Source of the DNA: Methylomarinum sp964474415
GTDB lineage: Bacteria > Pseudomonadota > Gammaproteobacteria > Methylococcales > Methylomonadaceae
DNA length: 6,890 nucleotides
Assembly (NCBI GenBank): GCA_964474415.1
Contig: CAYYSO010000122.1
Span: 1-6,890 of the forward strand
Reading direction: 5' to 3'
Position numbers and translations under genes: made by a program
Part shown: in pieces, positions 1-5,518 of the stretch
How positions within the stretch are numbered: the stretch's first letter is position 1
Layout: each line of letters opens with the position of its first letter
The notes under the pieces: model-generated
Told to the model about the DNA's origin: nothing
Database searches by the model: none
What the model saw: the letters and a program-made list of their open reading frames with translations, nothing else

Positions 1-1458
1 ATTACCTAAATTATTCGATTTACGCTTAGGTGTTTTCGGATCAATATTGTATTGATCATTTCCAGTATAAAATTCGACAGCACTGAATTTATTCATCAAC
101 CGGTTATTTCCTATAAAGAAATCTGAAAAAAATTCGATTAATTTAGGATAATCTTCATGTGGTAATTCACTTTTTGTTAGCGAATTAAACGCATTGATCA
201 AAATTTTTATGCCATCAGCTTCATTCTGATATCTGTTATTGACATTATCTTCCATTAATTTTTCAGCTTCAAGTCTACTGTTTTCTATAATCTGCAGCTT
301 ATCAGCTTCACCTTTAGCTTTGATCCGTTCAGCTTCTGCTTCTTCAAGAGCTGCATTTTTCCTAGCTATGGCGATTTCTGTAATCTTCGCTGTTTCATAT
401 TCGCCTTTTCTCTTTTTTTTCAAAAGGTTAATTTTAACTTGCCTATCAGCTTTCTCCAATTTTCGGACAGACTTAACACGTTCTTTTGCTTTAACGGCTT
501 CTGCTTTTATCAAATCCGTTTCCATTTGCGCTTTTAATTTTTCTCTTAATTTTACGCTGAGAGTGATCATCGAAGACTGTTTTGATATTTCGAGCTCTTG
601 TTCGGCTAAAATTTGTGCCTGCTCTTCTTCGAAGCGTTTTTTAATGGCATTCTGTGTAATTTCTAAAGTATTTGCTGCTTCACATTTTTTTATTTCTCTT
701 TCCTGCTCAAAACGGATGCTGCTTCTTTTATTTTTTATTTCAATGATTAGGTTTTCCATTTCCAGTTCTTTTTGTTTACCTTGCAAACGATATTGCCACT
801 CAATTTCCAGACGCGATTTTTTTTCAGATTCAATAATTTCTGATAACCTGCTCAAGCCTCTTGTATCAAAAGCATTATCTTCCCGGAAATATTCTTTGGC
901 TGTTTGATCAATATGTTTTAATGAAACACTCTCAAGTTGCAGACTATTTTTCATCATGTCATCACTTGCAGCCTGTTGGATTTTTTGCACAAAGACATTC
1001 TGTTGTTGATTTATGTCGTTCATAGACATTTCAACTGTAATTTTCCTGATAGCTTGTATTAACTGGCCAGCTAAAAAATCCTTCAGTTTCTCAGGAGACA
1101 ATGTAAGCTCGCCGAAGATCCTGGAAACTTGTGAAATAGACTCTTTTTCAGCGAAAACCCTGACATAAAAATCAACCGACAAGTTGACTTTCATATAATC
1201 CTTAGTCAGTACTGCTGATTCATTAGCAAGCTCTATTTCCAGACACATAGTCTTTAAATTAATTGGCAAGACACGATGTAATATAGGTAAAACAAAGATT
1301 CCTGTATTGCGCACAATAATTTCGCCACCATAACCAGTGCGAACATAAGCACGATCATTGCTGGCACGTTTAAAAAACGTCGCCAATAGTATGCCTGAAA
1401 GCAAGATAAAGACAGAGATAAAAAAACCAGTAAAGATTAAATCAGTTTCATTAGTCAT
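1..1458 (-). CDS. YqiK-type SPFH (band 7/flotillin) membrane protein, C-terminus cut by window edge
   Basis: My own reading of the minus strand gives an uninterrupted frame of 486 codons from the ATG at 1458 to the left edge, with no stop reached. Residues 7-29 form one hydrophobic segment, followed by KRAS, which suggests an N-terminal anchor with the bulk in the cytoplasm. Residues 33-200 match the SPFH domain of E. coli YqiK as I remember it: RASNDRAYVRTGYGG (31-45), VLPINLKT (63-70), LTKDYMKV, LTLSPEKL, LELESVSL-like LQLESVSL (173-180) and NAFDTRGL (195-202). Residues about 203-420 are a Glu/Lys/Ala-rich coiled coil, including a flotillin-like stretch EEAEAERIKAKGEADK (372-387). Flotillins scaffold membrane microdomains; the specific role here is unknown. 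The tail (about 410-486) does not resemble YqiK as I recall it. The start is supported by GGTGAT, complementary to the 16S 3' end, about 9 nt upstream in the aligned position. No NfeD/YqiJ-type partner lies upstream; glmS does. Sampled GC is well below that of the neighbours. The family call is strong; calling it an orthologue of yqiK is not safe. Confidence 0.88.
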   Translation of the reverse strand, partial: MTNETDLIFTGFFISVFILLSGILLATFFKRASNDRAYVRTGYGGEIIVRNTGIFVLPILHRVLPINLKTMCLEIELANESAVLTKDYMKVNLSVDFYVRVFAEKESISQVSRIFGELTLSPEKLKDFLAGQLIQAIRKITVEMSMNDINQQQNVFVQKIQQAASDDMMKNSLQLESVSLKHIDQTAKEYFREDNAFDTRGLSRLSEIIESEKKSRLEIEWQYRLQGKQKELEMENLIIEIKNKRSSIRFEQEREIKKCEAANTLEITQNAIKKRFEEEQAQILAEQELEISKQSSMITLSVKLREKLKAQMETDLIKAEAVKAKERVKSVRKLEKADRQVKINLLKKKRKGEYETAKITEIAIARKNAALEEAEAERIKAKGEADKLQIIENSRLEAEKLMEDNVNNRYQNEADGIKILINAFNSLTKSELPHEDYPKLIEFFSDFFIGNNRLMNKFSAVEFYTGNDQYNIDPKTPKRKSNNLGN

Positions 1459-1501
1459 CCTCAATCACCCTGTAGTCTATTTCTCATTAGAATCAGGAAT
1501 A

Positions 1502-1530
1502 ATGTTAGAATCAATTCAATCCAAATGCAA
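1502..1530 (-). promoter_or_regulatory. Weak sigma70-like promoter candidate for the flotillin-like gene
   Basis: On the minus strand TTGCAT (1530-1525) is separated by exactly 17 nt from TAACAT (1507-1502). These match the -35 and -10 consensus at 3 of 6 and 4 of 6 positions. The implied start near 1495 would leave a leader of about 37 nt before the ATG at 1458. In such AT-rich sequence matches of this quality arise by chance, so this is tentative. Confidence 0.25.
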
Positions 1531-1539
1531 TTAAATATT

Positions 1540-1568
1540 TATTTATTAATAAATAGTTATGCGCATAA
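1540..1568. repeat. Two adjacent perfect palindromes
   Basis: Positions 1540-1555 read TATTTATTAATAAATA and positions 1557-1568 read TTATGCGCATAA. Each equals its own reverse complement, and one base separates them. They lie just upstream of the candidate -35 of the flotillin-like gene, where an activator could bind. I recognise neither as the site of a known regulator. The first is pure A/T and could be chance; the second, with its GCGC core, is the more distinctive. Confidence 0.5.
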
Positions 1569-1600
1569 GTTACAATAAACATTAACTATCTAGTGTAACT
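1568..1600. repeat. 7-bp inverted repeat with 19-nt spacer
   Basis: AGTTACA at 1568-1574 is perfectly complementary to TGTAACT at 1594-1600. No T-tract follows on either strand, so it does not look like an intrinsic terminator. It could be an operator, a weak hairpin at the 3' end of the glmS transcript, or chance. Confidence 0.3.
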
Positions 1601-1660
1601 ATACAAAATTTTAAAATCGACAATTATCTTCTACTAACAGAAAGGTATATTTCTCTATTT

Positions 1661-3490
1661 CTACTCCACAGTTACTGATTTTGCCAGATTCCGGGGTTGA
1701 TCCACATCCGTCCCCTTCAGTACGGCTACATAATATGACAATAACTGCAGTGGAATAGTGTAGATAATGGGTGAGATGATATTGGCAACCTTTGGCACTT
1801 TGATGATCTGTACGTTTTCTGCTTCTTCGGTTGCCAGTGACTCATCCATGAAAACGATCAACTGACCGCCGCGAGCGCTGACCTCCTGCATATTGGATTT
1901 GAGTTTTTCCAGCAGAGTGTTGTTAGGAGCAACGGTAATAACCGGCATTTCCGAGTCTATTAAAGCCAGAGGACCGTGTTTCAGTTCTCCGGCCGGATAG
2001 GCTTCGGCATGAATGTAGGAAATTTCCTTCAGTTTCAATGCGCCTTCCATTGCAATCGGATATTGTGTACCACGCCCCAGGAACAAGGCATTATGTTTTT
2101 CAGCAAACTGTTCTGACAAAGTTTCAATTTGAGAATCCAATTGCAAAGCTTTTTCCAGATTGCCGGGCAGGGTAACCAGTTCGGAAGTAATTTGTTGTTC
2201 AACCTCCTCATTCAGTTCAAATCTGCGGCCAATAGCAATAACTAGCATTAACAAAGCAACCAGTTGTGTGGTAAATGCTTTGGTTGAAGCAACACCAATT
2301 TCCGGGCCGGCGCGGGTCATCATAACCAGATCTGATTCTCTGACCAGCGAACTTTCCGGGGCATTACAAATTGTCAGGGCATATTTGACACCCAGTTTTT
2401 TTGCTTCCAACAAGGCCGCTAATGTATCGGCTGTTTCACCCGACTGCGAAATAGTCACGACCAGGGTATCTTTTGCAATCACCGGCCGTCTGTATCTGAA
2501 TTCACTGGCAACATCAATATTGCATGGCACTCTGGCAAGTTTTTCAAACCAGTATTTTGCTACCAGACCAGCGTGATAACTGGTTCCACAAGCTAGAATT
2601 TGTACACTTTTAATATGATCGAATACTTCTGTAGCATTATGACCGAAAGCATTGTCCTGAAAACGATTGTCGATAAAACGGCCTTCAAGGGTTTGCGCGA
2701 CGGCCCAGGGCTGTTCATAGATCTCCTTGAGCATATAGTGTCGATATTGGCCTTTATCGACGGCATCCGCTTTTAACTGACTTTCCTTGACCGGTCGTTC
2801 GACCCGCTTATCGTTTTTGTCATAAATAACCAGGCTGTCTGTTTTAATCTCGGCGATATCACCTTCTTCCAGGAAAATGAACCGCTGAGTTACCGGTAAT
2901 AATGCCGCTATATCTGAAGCTATAAAATATTCACCGATACCGACACCTATGACTAACGGACTACCTTTACGGCAGGTAACCAGTGTATGCGGATGATCTT
3001 TGCTGACCACGCCTAATGCGTAAGCGCCCTCCAGTTCATTAATGGTTTTTTTAACGGCTGCTAACAAATCGGGGCTGTTTTGCAACTGCTCATGGATTTT
3101 ATGAACGATGACTTCAGTATCTGTTTCTGAGGTGAACGTATATCCGTCATTCGTTAAACAAGTTCTTAATTGATCGTGATTTTCAATAATACCGTTATGA
3201 ACCACCGCCACTCCATTGTGTGAAATATGAGGGTGGGCATTCTCGGTGCTGGGTTTACCGTGCGTAGCCCAGCGGGTGTGAGCAATACCGACGTTACCGC
3301 TTATCGAATCTTTATCAATCAGTTCCTGCAGCACATTGACTTTACCCAGCGCTCTTTTTCTGAAGATTTCATTATTATTAACAACCACTAACCCGGCGGA
3401 GTCATAACCTCTATATTCGAGTCGCCTTAATCCTTCAATTAAAATAGGCACAACGTTTCGTTGTGCAATTCCGCCCACAATCCCACACAT
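1661..3490 (-). CDS. glmS: Glutamine--fructose-6-phosphate aminotransferase (isomerizing)
   Basis: This cytoplasmic enzyme catalyses the first step of the hexosamine pathway: fructose-6-phosphate plus glutamine gives glucosamine-6-phosphate plus glutamate. The product has 609 residues, the same as E. coli GlmS. Residues 2 to about 240 are the class II glutaminase domain. Cys2 follows the initiator Met and becomes the N-terminal nucleophile; HTRWATHG (71-78), VVHNGIIENH and SETDTEV (121-127) line its active site. Two SIS sugar-isomerase domains follow: ILACGTSYHAG (298-308), SQSGETADT (348-356) and ASTKAFTTQL (401-410) in the first, LGRGTQYPIAMEGALKLKE (471-489) and GELKHGPLALID (501-512) in the second. 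Glu489, His505 and Lys604 correspond to isomerase-site residues Glu488, His504 and Lys603 of the mature E. coli enzyme. The C-terminus DQPRNLAKSVTVE is fully conserved. The start is fixed by the need for Met-Cys and by AAGGAG seven bases upstream. It begins one base after the glmU stop, so the two are co-transcribed. Confidence 0.99.
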   Translation of the reverse strand: MCGIVGGIAQRNVVPILIEGLRRLEYRGYDSAGLVVVNNNEIFRKRALGKVNVLQELIDKDSISGNVGIAHTRWATHGKPSTENAHPHISHNGVAVVHNGIIENHDQLRTCLTNDGYTFTSETDTEVIVHKIHEQLQNSPDLLAAVKKTINELEGAYALGVVSKDHPHTLVTCRKGSPLVIGVGIGEYFIASDIAALLPVTQRFIFLEEGDIAEIKTDSLVIYDKNDKRVERPVKESQLKADAVDKGQYRHYMLKEIYEQPWAVAQTLEGRFIDNRFQDNAFGHNATEVFDHIKSVQILACGTSYHAGLVAKYWFEKLARVPCNIDVASEFRYRRPVIAKDTLVVTISQSGETADTLAALLEAKKLGVKYALTICNAPESSLVRESDLVMMTRAGPEIGVASTKAFTTQLVALLMLVIAIGRRFELNEEVEQQITSELVTLPGNLEKALQLDSQIETLSEQFAEKHNALFLGRGTQYPIAMEGALKLKEISYIHAEAYPAGELKHGPLALIDSEMPVITVAPNNTLLEKLKSNMQEVSARGGQLIVFMDESLATEEAENVQIIKVPKVANIISPIIYTIPLQLLSYYVAVLKGTDVDQPRNLAKSVTVE

Positions 3491-3491
3491 A

Positions 3492-4862
3492 TTATTGCTC
3501 CTTTTTTACCGGCCTTTGCCAATTACTCACACTGATTTGTTTTGCTCTGCTTAAGGTTAATTCATCTTCCGGAGTATCTTTGGTGATGGTTGATCCGGCG
3601 CCAATGGTCGCATTTGCACCAACAGTTACCGGAGCGACTAATTGTGAATCCGAGCCGATAAAGGCGCCATCGCCTATAATGGTTTTAAATTTGTTAACGC
3701 CGTCATAGTTACAGGTAATTGTACCTGCACCAATGTTGACTTTACTGCCTATTTCACTATCTCCAATATAGCTTAAATGGTTTATTTTGCTACCGCTGGC
3801 AACAGTGGATTTTTTGATTTCCACAAAATTTCCGACATGAACATGATCCGCCAATTCTACCTGCGGTCTTAGACGGGCATAAGGCCCCACGCGACAACTC
3901 TCACCCACCACGGCATCTTCTATTAAGCTATTGGCGAGAATTTCCACACCTTCTTTAATAACCGAATTTTTGATGATACAGTTTGCTCCAATATTAACAT
4001 TGGAACCAATACTGTTATTGCCTTCAAATATTACATTAATATCGATTACTATATCCTGACCCAGCCGTTTAAACTGCCCCCTGATATCCACTCTGTGCGG
4101 ATCACGCAAGGTGACACCTGCTTCCATTAATTGCTGAGCCTGGTCTCTTTGATATACTCGTTCCAGATAAGCCAGTTGCACTCTATTATTGACTCCTAAC
4201 ACCTCATCCTGACTAGCCGGTTGAGTTGTTTTTATTTTCAAGCCATCGGCAACCGCCATTTCGATCACATCAGTCAGATAATATTCATTCTGTGCATTAC
4301 TGTTTTCCAGTTGTGATAACCATTTTTTTAATTGCTCGCCTTCGGCGGCCAAGATACCGGTATTACCTTCATTAATTTGCAATTCTGATTCACTGGCATC
4401 TTTTTGCTCGACAATTTTTATAACATCATTCTGTTGGTTTCTGACAATACGCCCATAACCATCGGGATTATCCAAACTGACTGTCAACAACGCCATACTA
4501 TCTGCAGCAACATTTTCCAGAATACTGTCTATGGTCTGTTTTTTTAACAAGGGAACATCCCCATATAAAATCAATACCTTGTCATTATCCTCAATATATT
4601 GACTGGCTTGCTGAACTGCATGTCCAGTACCTAGTTGTTGTTTTTGTTCAATCCAGGTAACCTCCAGTTCACTCAATACAGATCTTACCTTGTCGCCACC
4701 ATGACCGTAGATCACATACACAGAATTATTTTCAATTAATTGACTGGTGTCATACACATGTTTCAATAATGCCCTGTTAGCTATTTCATGTAGTACTTTA
4801 GGAAGAGACGAACGCATGCGTGTACCTTGTCCAGCTGCCAGAATAATCGTTTTTACGGTCAT
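3492..4862 (-). CDS. glmU: Bifunctional GlcNAc-1-phosphate uridyltransferase / glucosamine-1-phosphate N-acetyltransferase
   Basis: GlmU carries out the last two steps to UDP-GlcNAc: acetylation of glucosamine-1-phosphate with acetyl-CoA, then uridylyl transfer from UTP. The product feeds peptidoglycan and LPS synthesis in the cytoplasm. With the ATG at 4862 it has 456 residues, equal to E. coli GlmU. Residues 1 to about 228 are the nucleotidyltransferase domain: LAAGQGTRM (8-16), Lys22 in LPKVLH, QQLGTGHA (75-82), the metal-binding Asp102 in YGDVPLL, INEGNTG (163-169) and GVNNR (223-227). From about residue 250 comes a left-handed beta helix of hexapeptide repeats. It carries the acetyltransferase residues Arg332, Lys350, His362 and Tyr365, then NIGAGTITCNYDG (376-388) and Lys391. 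An in-frame TTG at 4892 would add ten residues (to SKDHS before Met), but it has no comparable ribosome site and the family does not have this extension. AAGGA seven bases before 4862 decides the start. Confidence 0.99.
   Translation of the reverse strand: MTVKTIILAAGQGTRMRSSLPKVLHEIANRALLKHVYDTSQLIENNSVYVIYGHGGDKVRSVLSELEVTWIEQKQQLGTGHAVQQASQYIEDNDKVLILYGDVPLLKKQTIDSILENVAADSMALLTVSLDNPDGYGRIVRNQQNDVIKIVEQKDASESELQINEGNTGILAAEGEQLKKWLSQLENSNAQNEYYLTDVIEMAVADGLKIKTTQPASQDEVLGVNNRVQLAYLERVYQRDQAQQLMEAGVTLRDPHRVDIRGQFKRLGQDIVIDINVIFEGNNSIGSNVNIGANCIIKNSVIKEGVEILANSLIEDAVVGESCRVGPYARLRPQVELADHVHVGNFVEIKKSTVASGSKINHLSYIGDSEIGSKVNIGAGTITCNYDGVNKFKTIIGDGAFIGSDSQLVAPVTVGANATIGAGSTITKDTPEDELTLSRAKQISVSNWQRPVKKEQ
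3498..3503 (-). promoter_or_regulatory. Ribosome binding site of glmS inside the glmU 3' end
   Basis: AAGGAG lies 7 nt before the glmS ATG at 3490, within the last codons of glmU. With only one base between the glmU stop and the glmS start, ribosomes finishing glmU can reinitiate directly. This supports translational coupling of the two UDP-GlcNAc pathway enzymes. Confidence 0.85.
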
Positions 4863-4869
4863 TGAATGA

Positions 4870-4874
4870 TCCTT
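4870..4874 (-). promoter_or_regulatory. Ribosome binding site of glmU (decides the start)
   Basis: AAGGA lies 7 nt before the ATG at 4862. It selects this start over the in-frame TTG at 4892, giving the family-standard length of 456 residues. Confidence 0.8.
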
Positions 4875-4936
4875 ACTATATTTCTTAAACAATGGTTGCT
4901 CTATTTGTTGTTTAATCGATTCATACAGAATCCATG

Positions 4937-5001
4937 CTAGAGAATAAAGTAATTCTAGTGCATATCTTCAATTTACTCAGAACTTTCAGAAACTTTATTC
5001 T
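4937..5001. repeat. Overlapping inverted repeats in the glmU upstream region
   Basis: AGAATAAAGT (4941-4950) is perfectly complementary to ACTTTATTCT (4992-5001), with a 41-nt spacer. The first arm can also pair locally, AGAAT (4941-4945) with ATTCT (4952-4956) over a 6-nt loop; alternatively CTAGA (4937-4941) pairs with TCTAG (4954-4958). The repeats overlap the candidate -10 element. They may be an operator or chance in AT-rich DNA. Confidence 0.4.
4943..4971 (-). promoter_or_regulatory. Candidate sigma70 promoter for glmU-glmS
   Basis: TTGAAG (4971-4966) and TTTATT (4948-4943) are separated by 17 nt, each matching consensus at 4 of 6 positions. The promoter lies between the atp terminator and glmU, where a separate promoter for glmUS is expected. 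It would give a leader of about 75 nt. The region is AT-rich, so other start sites are possible. Confidence 0.4.
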
Positions 5002-5023
5002 GTTACTGTATTATTTTTGATAC

Positions 5024-5061
5024 AAAAAAGCCCGACAACGTCAGACGTTATCGGGCTTTTT
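5024..5061 (-). terminator. Rho-independent terminator of the atp operon
   Basis: Arms at 5030-5042 and 5044-5056 can pair along nearly their whole length; realistically the tip opens to a 3-nt loop. A GCCCGA/TCGGGC base is flanked by A5-6 on one side and T5-6 on the other. It begins 21 nt past the atpC stop. The single imperfect pair (5036 with 5050) is a C/A mismatch in a plus-strand RNA but a stable G-U pair in the minus-strand RNA. The minus-strand transcript also has the longer T-tract (six against five). Both point to a terminator serving the atp operon, insulating glmU from it. Confidence 0.95.
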
Positions 5062-5082
5062 CAGGCCATAGTCTCATTAGTA

Positions 5083-5505
5083 TTATGAGCCTCGTTTTCT
5101 GAGCCTGTCCAGTGTTCTTAATTGCATAATCGCTTCAGCCAATTGCGCCTGAGCTTTAGCATAATCAATCTTGCCTGACTTATCACGCAATGCTTCTTCG
5201 GCTCTCGCTTTAGCTTCTAAAGCCGCTGCCTCATCAATATCTTTCGCCCTAATTGCCGCATCAGCCAGAACAGTCACCACATGAGGCTGTACTTCCAGCA
5301 AACCGCCTGATATGTAGTATTCCTGACTCTCCTTGTCATTGATCTTAACCCTGACTTCACCAGGACTTAGCTTGGAAATCAATGGAGCATGACGCGGCGC
5401 AATACCCACTTCACCCAGTTCAGCCGGAGCAAACAGCATTTCCGCCAATCCGGAAAAAATCTCCGCTTCTGCACTTACAATGTCTACATGTATTGTCATT
5501 GTCAT
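5083..5505 (-). CDS. atpC: F1F0 ATP synthase subunit epsilon
   Basis: Epsilon belongs to the rotor's central stalk with gamma; it couples F1 to the c-ring and its C-terminal helices can inhibit the enzyme. The product has 140 residues, close to the E. coli length. The N-terminal beta-sandwich (about 1-85) shows VDIVSAEAEIFSGL (7-20), GEVGIAPRHAPL (31-42) and ISGGLLEVQP (65-74), all typical. Residues about 88-138 form the two-helix C-terminal domain. The nucleotide-binding motif known from Bacillus and E. coli epsilon, I/L-D-x-x-R-A, appears as IDEAAA (90-95), with Ala in place of Arg. The ATG at 5505 aligns MTMTIHVDIV with E. coli MAMTYHLDVV; its ribosome site is weak (GGG about 8 nt upstream). 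An ATG two codons inside (5499) cannot be excluded. It follows atpD by 13 nt and ends the operon. Confidence 0.98.
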   Translation of the reverse strand: MTMTIHVDIVSAEAEIFSGLAEMLFAPAELGEVGIAPRHAPLISKLSPGEVRVKINDKESQEYYISGGLLEVQPHVVTVLADAAIRAKDIDEAAALEAKARAEEALRDKSGKIDYAKAQAQLAEAIMQLRTLDRLRKRGS

Positions 5506-5518
5506 GTCATTTACCCGA

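Larger units (their letters stand above)
1459..1660. other. AT-rich intergenic region between glmS and the flotillin-like gene
   Basis: This 202-nt gap has no credible coding frame. It contains two adjacent perfect palindromes (1540-1555 and 1557-1568), a 7-bp inverted repeat (1568-1574 with 1594-1600) and a weak promoter candidate for the gene to the left. I see no GC-rich stem followed by a T-tract after the glmS stop. Either glmS transcription ends by another route, such as Rho, or it reads through into the flotillin-like gene. Confidence 0.7.

Noticed and set aside
239..907. A 222-codon plus-strand open frame, rich in Ser, Phe and Leu
   Set aside because: It is antisense to the Glu/Lys/Ala coiled coil of the flotillin-like gene. 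Such codons read in reverse give long Ser/Phe/Leu-rich frames, and the product shows no recognisable domain.
1601..1660. An intrinsic terminator directly after glmS
   Set aside because: The only symmetry is A/T-only (around 1606-1616), with no GC-rich stem and no proper T-tract on the minus strand.
1459..1660. A Tn7-type insertion end downstream of glmS
   Set aside because: The site downstream of glmS is the classic attTn7 location, but I see no repeated transposon-end motifs, target duplication or transposase.
2160..2576. A 138-codon plus-strand open frame inside glmS
   Set aside because: It is entirely antisense to highly conserved SIS-domain coding sequence and resembles no protein family.
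3488..3494. A glmS ribozyme or other leader riboswitch before glmS
   Set aside because: The ribozyme is known from Gram-positive bacteria, and only one base separates glmU from glmS, so there is no room for it.
3463..3708. A short plus-strand frame over the glmU/glmS junction
   Set aside because: It is a reverse-frame shadow of two confidently assigned genes.
4863..4892. TTG at 4892 as the glmU start
   Set aside because: It adds ten residues not found in the family and lacks a good ribosome site. The ATG at 4862 has AAGGA at ideal spacing and gives exactly 456 residues.
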